NCBI GenBank assembly: GCA_947246015.1
Contig: CAMXQE010000020.1
Location: 1-64,000 of the forward strand
Source: an uncultured Lachnospiraceae bacterium
GTDB taxonomy: Bacteria; Bacillota; Clostridia; Lachnospirales; Lachnospiraceae
DNA length: 64,000 bases
Direction of reading: 5' to 3'
The notes below the pieces were generated by a model. It saw only the letters and a list, made by a program, of their open reading frames with translations, searched no databases and was not told the origin of the DNA. The position numbers and the translations under genes are program-made. Below are positions 24,629-33,199 of the stretch, piece by piece. Every line of letters begins with the position of its first letter. Position 1 is the stretch's first letter.

Positions 24629-25012
24629 TTATTCGTAATTCTGGACGCTACGAAGGTAGATATTAATCCCTTTTAAATCGTCCTCGTAAGTGTCAACAGC
24701 TGCACCCTCCCCGGAAACAAGCACGGCTTCCCAGTTGAACTCCCCACTCTGGTAGACAACGGCTGGGATATTTTCGGCCGTATTGTCCGTTCCCGTGTCC
24801 GTGTCGTCCGTAAGGATGCCGAAAACCTTCATCCCCTCGCCCGCCGTGCCTGCGATATATCCGGCCTTGTCAGTTCCTTTCATGATAAGGGAACCGCGTT
24901 TTAACACACCCTGCCCTGCTTTCAAACCAATCCCTTCTTTCAGAATAGGAAAATCCGGTGATACAATGAGGGAATCCGGTTTAAATTCCCCTGTCTTTTT
25001 GAACATTTCCAT
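24629..25012 (-). CDS. Capsid decoration protein (lambda gpD family)
   Basis: 127 aa: KAGQGVLKRGSLIMKGTDKAGYIAGTAGEGMKVFGILTDDTD and VVYQSGEFNWEAVLVSGEG match the head decoration D fold, which trimerises on the capsid surface. The gene begins in the stop of the protease gene (TAATG), with GGGGG as RBS. Confidence 0.9.
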   Translation of the reverse strand: MEMFKKTGEFKPDSLIVSPDFPILKEGIGLKAGQGVLKRGSLIMKGTDKAGYIAGTAGEGMKVFGILTDDTDTGTDNTAENIPAVVYQSGEFNWEAVLVSGEGAAVDTYEDDLKGINIYLRSVQNYE

Positions 25013-26214
25013 TATTTTTTCCCCCTTCTCTTATCTTTTCCAAGTGCCGCGGCTAATGCACTCACTTTTTCGGTGCTCTGCGCCCGCTGTTCCCCTTCCG
25101 GGTCGTAACCGGAATTTAGATTCCCGCCAACTGCTGCCGCTCCGGATGTTTCCAAATCCTTTTCCAAATCATCCATGAATTTCCGGCCGGCGCTGTTGTT
25201 GGCTTTCATCTGTGCCAGTGCAAGTTCGGCGGCCGTCACCGGCTCCGTATACTTTGCCTTTTCCAAAACATCAGCCGGGATTCCCTGTGCAATCCCGTCA
25301 ATGGCTTTCAGCCTTTCCCTCTCATTCTTTACAGCTTCCTCCGCAATCTGGGCGCACATTTCCGGATATGCCGCTTTCAGTCCTGCGGCGTCTCTGATTT
25401 CCGGCGTTACCACGTTTTCTTCTTCCATCTTTTTACTTCCTTTCTGTGAAATTGGTTTATTGGAAAAAGCCCCGGCACCCTTCTGTGGCGTTTTCGAAAG
25501 TGCCTGGACTTTTTTTCGTATTTCATCCGGAACGAATTTTTCCAGATAGTTTTTAAAACTATAGGAAGTTCCGTCCACCCTGAAACAGTTTTTAAATGCG
25601 CTGTTTGAAAAATCATCCTCAATCAGCCCGTCGCAAAATCCGGCGTCTATGGCTTCCTGCCCGACATACCAGCTTTCCGCATCCATAAGTTCCCCGATTT
25701 CGTCCTCTGTCTTGTCAAGGCGCTCCATATAAGCCGCGACAATGGATTTTTTAACCGTGTTTGTGACCTCTGCCAGCTTAATCAGCTCATCCGCCTGGTA
25801 AGACCCCCACAGGCTTACGGAAGGATTGTGGGCCATGAGGATTGCGTTTTTGGCAATCCTGCGGTTATCGCACGCCATAAGCACGATTGTTGCCGCACTC
25901 GCGCATATCCCCATTATGGTTCCAGTGACCATTGCAGCGTTCATTTTCAGCGCCGTATATATGGCGTTCGCCGCGAAAACATCCCCGCCCGCGCTGTTGA
26001 TGGAAACATTGATTGCCTTTTTGTTTCCAAGTCCGTTCAACTCGTCAATAAAGTTCCGGTATGTGGTGCAGTCATCATCCCACCAGCTTTCCTCGCTCTC
26101 AATTGTGCCGAAAAGCTGTAATTCCGCCGAATCCCCGTTGTCAATAAAATTCCAGAACCTGTTATTCCCCGGATTTGGCGCCGTCTTTGCCGCCACCTGA
26201 TTTTTTATCATCAT
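25012..26214 (-). CDS. Prohead protease (ClpP/S14-like) with scaffold tail
   Basis: 400 aa. Residues 20-215 are a Clp-type serine protease: INSAGGDVFAANAIYTALK, nucleophile in TIMGICASAATIVLMA, His in NAILMAHNPSVSLWG. Residues about 225-400 are a charged, helical scaffold-like region like lambda gpC/Nu3. It directs prohead assembly and trims scaffold. ATG at 26214 has AAAGGAGAGG just upstream; the ATG at 26238 has none. Sits between portal and decoration genes as in lambda B-C-D. Confidence 0.93.
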   Translation of the reverse strand: MMIKNQVAAKTAPNPGNNRFWNFIDNGDSAELQLFGTIESEESWWDDDCTTYRNFIDELNGLGNKKAINVSINSAGGDVFAANAIYTALKMNAAMVTGTIMGICASAATIVLMACDNRRIAKNAILMAHNPSVSLWGSYQADELIKLAEVTNTVKKSIVAAYMERLDKTEDEIGELMDAESWYVGQEAIDAGFCDGLIEDDFSNSAFKNCFRVDGTSYSFKNYLEKFVPDEIRKKVQALSKTPQKGAGAFSNKPISQKGSKKMEEENVVTPEIRDAAGLKAAYPEMCAQIAEEAVKNERERLKAIDGIAQGIPADVLEKAKYTEPVTAAELALAQMKANNSAGRKFMDDLEKDLETSGAAAVGGNLNSGYDPEGEQRAQSTEKVSALAAALGKDKRRGKK

Positions 26215-26271
26215 TCCTCTCCTTTCTGATTTTCCCATAAAAAGAACGCCCCTGATTAAAAGGCGTCCTGA

Positions 26272-27909
26272 TTATCTTTCTGTATCTGTCTCTTCCTCGT
26301 TTCTTTTCAGGTTTTCTTCCCCTGCACCCGCACCTCCGGAAGAAGTCTTTCCGGATGACAGGCCGGCGGCCAGCATAATCCGGTTTTCCCTGGCAAGCTG
26401 TGCCACATTGCTTTCAAAATCCCCGCCAAGAAGTTCCGTGGTTTCCCTCTGCCTCGTGGAAATGCCAATCTGAATGCGTTTTTCCGCGGCGGATACCTCT
26501 TTTACCGGATCAACCATCCCCTGTGCCGGCCCGTTCCACTGTGCGCCGCAGTATGCTGCGCGGACCAGCGGGTCCAGAAAAAAACCGGGCGCATGGAGCC
26601 GGCCCTTTGCGATTGCCTCGGAAAGGAAAAGTTCATACACCGGCTGGCAGAAATCGGCCGCTATCCATGCCCGCTTCATGCGGAAAGCTTTCCAGGCTTC
26701 CAGAAGCGCCGCCCTAGAAGCTGAATAACTGGACATGAAACTTTTCATAAGCACTTCCACGGGGATTTCAAGCGCCGCCCCTACATATTTGGCAAGGGAT
26801 GTTACAAAAGCATCAAAATTTGTGGAAGGGCGCTTTGCGTCCGCAATCTCGATTTTTTCCCCCGGATTCAGCATATTTACAAGTCCGGAACCAATCTCGT
26901 AATTCATGTCATCATCCGAAACACGGTCTTCTTCATCCACAACGCCGGTAAATCCAAACTCCGACGTTCCATTTTCGGACGTTATGAAAACCGTGAAAAT
27001 CCCATTGATAACGGCCGCCATCATTTCCGCTTCACTGTATCTTGTAAGCTGTTTTAATGATTCAATGACCGGCGCCAGATACGGAACCCCCCTGTACTGC
27101 TCTGCACGTTCCGTTTCAAAAATCATCAGCACACCGGGCGCGCCGGTGCGTTCCCCGAAAGCCCTGACCCTTTTCCATTCCTTTTTTGCATAAAGATTAC
27201 TGTTCGGGTATGTATTACAGACATAATAAGCCACAACCCGGTTGTTTTTATCCACTTCCACGCCGTTAAAAATCCGGTTTCCATTGTCCGGATTCGTCGT
27301 GTACAGGCAGACGTTGTTCCCCGACGTGTGCGGCGTAGAAACCCTGTCCGATTCTATCAGGTGTATCCGCAGCCCGTAAGGGAACACCCCGGAAGGTTTT
27401 TCATATTCCAAAAGGATGCAGGCATCCCCGTTCATCAGCCAGGACATACAGGCCACCTGCTGTATCTCATAAAAATTGTTTACCCTGGTGGAATCGCAAA
27501 ACTTTGACCCCGCCCAGAATTTAAACTCCCTTTCCGCCGCCTGCTGCCATTCCGTGGCCTGCTCCGGCGTAAGCCCTAAAAATTCCGCGTCAATTGCGCT
27601 TTTTAATTTCAGCCCTTCGCCTATGATATTTGTCCGGTTTGTCTTAATCGCAGACACCGCAAGCGGCGCAGACATATAAAGGCTCCGGCTCCGCTGCCGC
27701 AATATAGGGATATTCCTGTCTATATCTTCTTGCGGCGTCTTGCTGGATGCCAGCCACCCACGCATGGAATTTTTGTTTCTGGCCGCCCCGGATTCATCAT
27801 AACCGGAATTTCTGACTGACCGGATTGTCTGCAGTTTGAAACGGTCATGTTCCCTCCGCACGGCGGCGGCCGGACTTACCGCTTCAACGATTCTGTCAAA
27901 AATATTCAT
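26272..27909 (-). CDS. Portal protein (lambda gpB family)
   Basis: 545 aa. Family phrases: MRGWLASSKTPQEDIDRNIPILRQRSRSLYMSAPLAVSAIKTNRTNIIG at residues 50-100, NGDACILLEYE and GVPYLAPVIESLKQLTRYSEAEMMAAVI. Dodecameric DNA channel at the capsid vertex and docking site for the terminase. The C-terminal 30 residues are Gly/Ser/Glu-rich and variable. RBS GGAGGG. Next gene upstream is the gpW-position protein. Confidence 0.95.
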   Translation of the reverse strand: MNIFDRIVEAVSPAAAVRREHDRFKLQTIRSVRNSGYDESGAARNKNSMRGWLASSKTPQEDIDRNIPILRQRSRSLYMSAPLAVSAIKTNRTNIIGEGLKLKSAIDAEFLGLTPEQATEWQQAAEREFKFWAGSKFCDSTRVNNFYEIQQVACMSWLMNGDACILLEYEKPSGVFPYGLRIHLIESDRVSTPHTSGNNVCLYTTNPDNGNRIFNGVEVDKNNRVVAYYVCNTYPNSNLYAKKEWKRVRAFGERTGAPGVLMIFETERAEQYRGVPYLAPVIESLKQLTRYSEAEMMAAVINGIFTVFITSENGTSEFGFTGVVDEEDRVSDDDMNYEIGSGLVNMLNPGEKIEIADAKRPSTNFDAFVTSLAKYVGAALEIPVEVLMKSFMSSYSASRAALLEAWKAFRMKRAWIAADFCQPVYELFLSEAIAKGRLHAPGFFLDPLVRAAYCGAQWNGPAQGMVDPVKEVSAAEKRIQIGISTRQRETTELLGGDFESNVAQLARENRIMLAAGLSSGKTSSGGAGAGEENLKRNEEETDTER

Positions 27910-27919
27910 GCAGCCCTCC

Positions 27920-28156
27920 CTATAAATCCCGCGGAATGAACCGGACGGCCTTGTTTCTGCCTCCTGCCGCTTCCAAGGATTCCACCTGTTTTTCCATATC
28001 CCTGATTGCCGCCCTTATCGTGGATAAGTCAGCCCTTTTCAGACTCCTTGTGCCTATCGTGTATTCCTGGTTCAGAAGGACGGCCTCTTCTGCCTCGTAA
28101 TACATTTCCAGCCGCTTTTTATAGCGCTCCAGCCGCTTTTTCCTTAATTCGTTCAT
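27920..28156 (-). CDS. gpW-position head-tail joining protein (DUF6148-like)
   Basis: 78 aa: RLERYKKRLEMYYEAEEAVLLNQEYTIGTRSLKRADLSTIRAAIRDMEKQVESL. The pair YEAEEAVLLNQEYTIG and the second helix are the pattern of the gpW/DUF6148 family located between terminase and portal. In lambda gpW closes the portal after packaging. Start has weak RBS inside the terminase 3-prime region (GGGGGATAAAACC). Confidence 0.8.
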   Translation of the reverse strand: MNELRKKRLERYKKRLEMYYEAEEAVLLNQEYTIGTRSLKRADLSTIRAAIRDMEKQVESLEAAGGRNKAVRFIPRDL

Positions 28157-28168
28157 GGTTTTATCCCC

Positions 28169-30109
28169 CTATAACTGTATCCCGCGGTTCACGGTTCCGG
28201 CCTTCCTCTTTTTCTTTGCCGTGGATGCCGGCTTTTTTTTCATGTAATTTATACCGGCTTTCACTTTCTTTTCCAGAATGTCAAAATCCGGACGCAGGAT
28301 TTCGACTGCTGCCGTGTTGTAAACACGCAGATCCAGCGGTTCATTTCTGGTTCCAGATTTCTTTTTCCATTTAATGACGGCACGCCCGTTCTTTACCTCC
28401 GTGACCCTCTGTTCACTGTTCAGACCTTTTATATAGGTTTCATCGTAGCCGAGTTCCCTGTTTATGGGGAAATGGCAATAGCCGGGACCCTCATCCACCG
28501 CGGCAAGCCTGGTCATGACAATTTCCTTCCCGGAATCCACGCCCAGGATGAAAACCTTTACTTTGTACTGGTTGTTTGTAGATACCATATGGAGCAGGGG
28601 AATCCCTCCCCCGGCTTTATCCCGGCTCATGCCCTTTATGCCGAAAATCATTTTGCCCTTTTTCTCCATCTTCTTTAAAAACTGGTAACATTTTGTTGTA
28701 TAGTGGCCGCCCGTGTCTATACAGGTAGCCGCAATCAAAAGCCCTGCGCCGGATGAAAAGAAAAGTTCCCGCTCCAGGTATGCTTCCAGTTCATCCCATG
28801 TTTCGTCAAGTTCCAGATTTCCATAGAGTTTTTCAGTCTTAATCCCCCATGATTCATACCCGCGCCCCCATCCGACAATTTCAACCTCTAAACGGTCGTC
28901 TTGGACGTCCACGGATGCCGTCAGCAGCAGAACACCGTCCGGTATTTCGGCCATGTACCTTTCACGGCGGGCAAGAAGGGAATCATCATCCGCACCCCTG
29001 CCGCGTTCTTCCCACGGTTCTCCCAGCACGGTATTGACAAATGTCTGCAGTTTCGTTGTGTCGCCATAATCTTTGTAAACTTTGTTGGCGTCGCGCCACT
29101 CATGGACAATATCCTGCCAGTGGACCCACGGGGAAGCCAGCTCGTTCAAATGAAATGAGCGGCGCCTGTGCCGCTCCGGATGTTCCGCAATATATTTGTG
29201 TTCGCTCTGTTTCCAGTCAATTTCAGATATGTATTCATCACAATACATACACCGCATTGATACATCAGAAAAGCGTATCCGGCGCCATTCATATGGCTGG
29301 AACCTGCCGCAGCACGGGCATTTTACACACCATTCTTCCATTGTTCCAGAAAGATATTCCTCGTATATCTGGCTTGTTGCTTTCAGCACGGGCGTGGAAA
29401 CCTTGATTTTTTTCCGGTTCCAGAATGTCGTTGTCCTTTTCTCCGCCAGCTTGACCGGGTTTCCTTCCGTGCCGGCGGATGCCGGGTAGCGGTCGACCTC
29501 ATCCATAATCACAATCCGGATTGGCCTTGATGCAAGGGAAGAAGCCGAATTTGCCCCGCCTATCGTCACATGGCCGCCCGGAAATGTCTTGTGAAGGATT
29601 GTGTTTCCGGATGTCTTGGATTTCACATCATGCACCTTTCCGGAGAGGACCGGCGTATCCCGAATCATTGCGGCCAGCCTGTCCTTCGAAAAATCTTCGG
29701 CCATGGGTTTTACTGTCGGCTGTACGACCAGAATCGGCGCCGGATCGTAATCTATGTAATAGCCGATAATATTCAACAGGATTTCCGTCTTTCCTACCTG
29801 TGCCGAACTCATAACGATAATATGCTCGCACATGGGATCGTTTACGGCATCCATTATGGCCCGCTGATACGGCGCCCGGTCTGTATTCCATTGCCCCGGC
29901 TCCGCCGCGCTTTCCGCAGACAGTCGCCGGTAACGGTCCGCCCATTCGCTGACCGTCAGCGTAGGCGGCGGGGACAGGACTTTTGCAGCATTTGCAAACA
30001 GCTTCAGCGTCTTGTACTCAACCGTTCCGTCTTTTCTCTTTTTCGCCATGGCCACGCTGTCCGGGGAAAGGACGTTGGATTCCCGGACTGTTACTTTTTT
30101 AGTCTGCAT
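28169..30109 (-). CDS. Terminase large subunit (lambda GpA family)
   Basis: 646-aa packaging motor. Walker A-like SSAQVGKTEILLN near residue 95, Walker B VIMDEVDRYP near residue 180, zinc-binding CPCCGRF and MYCDEY, and a C-terminal nuclease region (TASVDVQDDRLEVEIVGWG, CIDTGGHYT) with the Asp residues of the RNase H-like fold. The ATG at 30109 follows GAGGGGGAAGAGG and overlaps the small subunit gene by 11 bp. GpA-type terminases cut at cos sites. Confidence 0.95.
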   Translation of the reverse strand: MQTKKVTVRESNVLSPDSVAMAKKRKDGTVEYKTLKLFANAAKVLSPPPTLTVSEWADRYRRLSAESAAEPGQWNTDRAPYQRAIMDAVNDPMCEHIIVMSSAQVGKTEILLNIIGYYIDYDPAPILVVQPTVKPMAEDFSKDRLAAMIRDTPVLSGKVHDVKSKTSGNTILHKTFPGGHVTIGGANSASSLASRPIRIVIMDEVDRYPASAGTEGNPVKLAEKRTTTFWNRKKIKVSTPVLKATSQIYEEYLSGTMEEWCVKCPCCGRFQPYEWRRIRFSDVSMRCMYCDEYISEIDWKQSEHKYIAEHPERHRRRSFHLNELASPWVHWQDIVHEWRDANKVYKDYGDTTKLQTFVNTVLGEPWEERGRGADDDSLLARRERYMAEIPDGVLLLTASVDVQDDRLEVEIVGWGRGYESWGIKTEKLYGNLELDETWDELEAYLERELFFSSGAGLLIAATCIDTGGHYTTKCYQFLKKMEKKGKMIFGIKGMSRDKAGGGIPLLHMVSTNNQYKVKVFILGVDSGKEIVMTRLAAVDEGPGYCHFPINRELGYDETYIKGLNSEQRVTEVKNGRAVIKWKKKSGTRNEPLDLRVYNTAAVEILRPDFDILEKKVKAGINYMKKKPASTAKKKRKAGTVNRGIQL

Positions 30110-30656
30110 CCTCTTCCCCCTCAATGTATTCATCCGAATAGAAATCTTTTGGATTATAGTCTTTCAATTCATTTAATACTTCCATAACCTCTTTTGTCAG
30201 GCAGTCTTTGATATATGGCGTATCCCGGTTTTCCAGTGCCGGCGCCACCTTTGACGGAATATTCATCAGCCGTGTTTTAAAGGACGCCAGCATATCCATC
30301 ATGACCCGTTCCACGTCCCCGGCTTTATGCAGATCGCCTTTCATGACCTGCAGTTTCAATTCTGATATATGGCGCTTGATTCTCTCATGCAGAGCCTTTT
30401 CCTCATCAATGTTGATTTCCCCGTCCGGATCATCCGTGTTCGCGCCCTCTGCCGCCAGTTTCAGACTCAGCATATAATTTTTTAAAGATTCCACCAGCTT
30501 ATACCGGCCCTTTGCCGCCCGGACAATAATCCCTTCCTCTGCCATCTGGCGGATCCGTCTGTCCGTCACGCTGAAAATATTCCCCAGCACCGCGGCAGAA
30601 ACCGTTGTGCTGTCTATGTCTGTCACCTTTGCAGATTCCGTGTCCTGCTTTGCCAT
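30099..30656 (-). CDS. Terminase small subunit (Nu1-like)
   Basis: 185 aa. Residues 15-60 form a winged-helix DNA-binding unit (VSAAVLGNIFSVTDRRIRQMAEEGIIVRAAKGRYKLVESL) as in lambda gpNu1; then a helical region (LHERIKRHISELKLQVMKGDLHKAGDVERVMMDMLASFKTRLMNIP) that contacts the large subunit. It recognises the packaging site, probably in the 360-bp gap just upstream. RBS AGGAGG. Confidence 0.88.
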   Translation of the reverse strand: MAKQDTESAKVTDIDSTTVSAAVLGNIFSVTDRRIRQMAEEGIIVRAAKGRYKLVESLKNYMLSLKLAAEGANTDDPDGEINIDEEKALHERIKRHISELKLQVMKGDLHKAGDVERVMMDMLASFKTRLMNIPSKVAPALENRDTPYIKDCLTKEVMEVLNELKDYNPKDFYSDEYIEGEEDAD

Positions 30657-30722
30657 ATGATATATGCCTCCTTTCAGCCGCCGAACGGAAACGGCAGCTT
30701 TTAAAATTTTTTATCAAAATCT

Positions 30723-30812
30723 AGCCAGATTATGCACTCGACCGGACCGCAATAGAATATATGTTCGCGGAAGAACCTACTAATCTTTTGCCGTCCGGCC
30801 CTCAATCTGGCT
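30723..30812. other. Candidate cos packaging site: nested inverted repeats
   Basis: Between the terminase and recombinase genes (30657-31019, no coding sequence). AGCCAGATT (30723-30731) pairs with AATCTGGCT (30804-30812), and inside it CCGGAC (30742-30747) with GTCCGG (30793-30798), around a GTTC-GAAC mini-hairpin. GpA/Nu1 terminases cleave at cos, which in lambda lies directly upstream of Nu1. The exact nick positions cannot be read. The rest of the gap holds only a possible late promoter (minus strand TTGACA at 30876-30871, 17 bp, weak AATACA). Confidence 0.45.
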
Positions 30813-31019
30813 GGTTCATGTCGCAATCGAACGTTTGTTCCCATCTTTGTATTGACTTATCTTCTAATTGTGTCAAGTGCCGTTCTGCCTGTTCTCTTTC
30901 AATTAAGTGCAGATAAAAAGTCACACCATTAGTTGACACGCTTATTATTATGACAAATCAAGGGCATAAAGGGATAAGACTTCCTATTATTGCCCATGTA
31001 TAAGCGCACAATAACCCCT

Positions 31020-31679
31020 CTATCTCCTGCCCCTGCCTGCCTTATGATAGCTCAGCCCTTTTATGCTCATGTCCTGTATGTCCTGGTTAATGCCTATATA
31101 TCTGGCTGTCACGGCTTCGCTTGAATGGTTGAATATCTCTTTGAGTGTTGCCAGCGATACCCCCTGCTGGTGCATATGATAGCCGAAAGTCTTTCTTAAT
31201 GTGTGCGTTCCTATGTTATCCCTGATACCCACCGCATCAGCCGCTGCATTCAGTATGTTATATGCCTGCTGCCTGGATATAGGCTTGTTGGGAAAATTGG
31301 GGCTTTTAAAAAGATACTCAAACTCCCGCCGCCCCCTGATAAAATCCACAATGACCGGTTTCAACTCATCATTTATGGCGAATCGTTTTTCCTTCCCCGT
31401 TTTTTTCTCCCTCATATAGACGGCGTCTTTTTCCTTTACATCCCGGACCCGTAATTTCAGAATATCAGAAATCCGCAAACCCGTATAAATCCCAAACATG
31501 AAAAGTACATAATCCCGGACGTTCCTGCCCTTTAAAAAATCCATCATGTCAAAAATCAAATCCATATCCCGGATTGGCTCAACCGTATTCACACAACAAC
31601 GCCCCCTTTCACGCAGAAAAAGCGCCGCCTGCTGACGACGCCTGAAATCCGGCCTTTGCATAATTTCCACTGATACCAT
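31020..31679 (-). CDS. Tyrosine recombinase lacking the N-terminal DNA-binding domain
   Basis: About 219 aa. Catalytic residues of the XerC/D family: Arg in GIYTGLRISDIL, a Lys in the beta-hairpin, HTLRKTF, a second His replaced in context by IFNHSS, and the Tyr in TARYIG. The usual core-binding N-terminal domain is missing. Starts considered: ATG 31679 (AAGGTG seven bases upstream) and ATG 31661; the -10 sequence below overlaps the first, so the second may be used in late transcripts. Located next to the terminase, not next to att; it is therefore not the integrase of this prophage. Possible roles: dimer resolution of phage DNA or inversion. Confidence 0.8.
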   Translation of the reverse strand: MVSVEIMQRPDFRRRQQAALFLRERGRCCVNTVEPIRDMDLIFDMMDFLKGRNVRDYVLFMFGIYTGLRISDILKLRVRDVKEKDAVYMREKKTGKEKRFAINDELKPVIVDFIRGRREFEYLFKSPNFPNKPISRQQAYNILNAAADAVGIRDNIGTHTLRKTFGYHMHQQGVSLATLKEIFNHSSEAVTARYIGINQDIQDMSIKGLSYHKAGRGRR

Positions 31680-31760
31680 TATAACACACCTTGATGCGAC
31701 ATTTCTACGACATATTTTGCGACATTTTTGCGACATAAAAGGCGACATAAAAAGCGACAT
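31678..31760 (-). promoter_or_regulatory. Likely activator-dependent late promoter with six phased repeats
   Basis: Minus strand extended -10 TGTTATAAT (31686-31678) without a recognisable -35. Upstream are six copies of GCGACAT (one ACGACAT, plus-strand reading) starting at 31696, 31707, 31719, 31730, 31742 and 31754, spaced 11-12 bp, that is one per helical turn. This looks like a multi-site activator array. The late regulator gene lies just upstream at 31867. Confidence 0.6.
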
Positions 31761-31866
31761 TGTATACAAGCCGAAAGACGCATAAAATAAGGATTTTCTT
31801 TAAAATCCGGCTCAAAAAACATGTAAATTTTCCCGTTAAAAAATGCGATTAAAAAAATTTACATTT

Positions 31867-32319
31867 TCAGATCAGTCCTTCATCCCTCATAGCGGATTCT
31901 ATCCGTTGAAGATGACGACGTGAAAACCCTGCTTCATCCGCTGCGGCTTCCTGTGTCATTTTCCGGATTACGCGCAAATAATATACCTGTGCTTCTGCTC
32001 CATCCAAACTTTTATAAATCTTTTCTATCCGTTTTTTCTGGCGGTACAAGTCCGACCGCTCCGCTTTCAGTTCCCGGATCCGCGTTTCGTCAAGCTCAAT
32101 CATCCGAAGCCCTTCAGCGAAGGAAATGTGGACACCGGACACCGGTTCCCGGCTGTAGTCAATACCGCTCACACCTGCCGGTCCGTTCCAGCCGGACATT
32201 CTCTTTGCTTTTTCAATTGATTTCTCATGATTTTTAATCCGTTCGTTAATCAGCATGATTTTCAGCTCGATTTCAGTAAAAATATTCCTTTCTGTGGTCT
32301 TTTTACCCGGTTTCGCCAT
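31867..32319 (-). CDS. ArpU/RinA-like late transcription regulator
   Basis: 150 aa. N-terminal helical half (MLINERIKNHEKSIEKAKRMSGWNGPAGVSGIDYSREPVSG), a coiled coil, then a sigma-70 region 4-like helix-turn-helix (LDGAEAQVYYLRVIRKMTQEAAADEAGFSRRHLQRIES). This is the layout of phage late-operon regulators in Firmicutes. RBS AAGGGGAAGC. It is the last early gene before the late promoter, as expected for a regulator that switches on packaging and structural genes. Confidence 0.8.
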   Translation of the reverse strand: MAKPGKKTTERNIFTEIELKIMLINERIKNHEKSIEKAKRMSGWNGPAGVSGIDYSREPVSGVHISFAEGLRMIELDETRIRELKAERSDLYRQKKRIEKIYKSLDGAEAQVYYLRVIRKMTQEAAADEAGFSRRHLQRIESAMRDEGLI

Positions 32320-32473
32320 TTTTCCAGCTTCCCCTTGCAATTATACCGCGCCAGCGATATAATTATTAAAGGTTGTGTGCGGGGCGCTGGAAACGGTGCT
32401 TCGTATTTTATATTTCAGGGTCGTTTTCTAGTTAAATTCTCAATATATGCCCACATATTCCCACTGCTTTCAT

Positions 32474-32680
32474 TCAGCTTTTAATTCCCACACTGAGTCT
32501 AATCATTTTTGCTTTCGGTGGTTCCTTAAATTTAATCTTCTGACTGCAGTACGGACAGCAGGTATAATCTTCACTTACGCTAAAACCGCACTTCTTATTA
32601 GGACATCGCCACTCATTAAACCTTTCTCCATGATAAAGTGTATATCCAACAAATTCTGCAAATTTACGAATTGCTCTCAT
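32474..32680 (-). CDS. Zinc-ribbon small protein, 68 aa
   Basis: CPNKKCGFSVSEDYTCCPYC gives two CxxC-type knuckles; the flanks are basic. Such zinc ribbons occur in phage early regions with no defined role. RBS GGAGT; the preceding gap (32341-32473) has no gene. Confidence 0.6.
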   Translation of the reverse strand: MRAIRKFAEFVGYTLYHGERFNEWRCPNKKCGFSVSEDYTCCPYCSQKIKFKEPPKAKMIRLSVGIKS

Positions 32681-32702
32681 TCTTTACTCCAATCTTCATG
32701 TA

Positions 32703-32867
32703 TCATACTGCTGTTTTTAAGTATCCACCCATATTATCCATACTTCTCCACACAATCCTGTGTACTGTCAAAACATAATACTCAACGCCTTTTTCCGCTC
32801 CCCATTCCTCTTTTTCTCCTGACAGAATCATGCAGAACCATTTTTTCTTGACTGGCAGAATTAACAC
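32703..32867 (-). pseudogene. Truncated ASCH-like domain protein, 54 aa
   Basis: Starts (GTG 32867) behind AGGAGGG with LILPVKKKWFCMILSGEKEEWG, the opening of phage ASCH-domain proteins (WFDMIL-GEKxxEYR). After about 20 residues the family pattern is lost (the EYREI part is missing) and the frame ends early, so it is probably a decayed copy. ASCH domains bind RNA or nucleotides. Confidence 0.45.
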
Positions 32868-33199
32868 GGCTGTTTCCCTCCTGTAGATTTTATCAGTTCG
32901 GGATTGTCGAAAATGTTTCCGCATACCTCCCAAAGCAGACTGTCCGCTTCTTCCATAACATCATCTTCCGTACTTTCTCTTATGCACCACGAAAGACCGT
33001 TCCAAACTACCTGTACATAGGTAATATCATTGGGATGCGAATCATCAAGGTGTGCTGAAAGTATATCCCCCTCAAAAATCTTCCTGCCGTTCTTTTCCCA
33101 AATGCTTCCGGCTGTTACAAATACGCATTCATTCGGAATTTCAAAACCATCATCATCGTATTTTTGCAGGCACATTCCTTTTATGCATTTATATTTCAT
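32861..33199 (-). CDS. Phage early protein of unknown function, 112 aa
   Basis: Begins MKYKCIKGMCLQKYDDDGFEI and contains VTAGSIWEKNGRKIFEGDILSAHL, which resembles the YopX-like phrase NGR-IFEGDI. RBS GGGAGGGAACGGC ahead of the ATG at 33199; longer frames overlap the next gene. It overlaps the DUF551 gene by 4 bp. Function unknown. Confidence 0.65.
   Translation of the reverse strand: MKYKCIKGMCLQKYDDDGFEIPNECVFVTAGSIWEKNGRKIFEGDILSAHLDDSHPNDITYVQVVWNGLSWCIRESTEDDVMEEADSLLWEVCGNIFDNPELIKSTGGKQPC

Noticed and set aside
30723-30812. tRNA or tRNA-like gene in the terminase gap
   Set aside because: Stem lengths and loops do not fit a cloverleaf, and no anticodon arm can be drawn.
31020-31679. 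Tyrosine recombinase as the integrase of this prophage
   Set aside because: It lies 26 kb from attL, lacks the arm/core-binding domain, and the serine recombinase lies 16 bp from attR with a fitting dyad attP.
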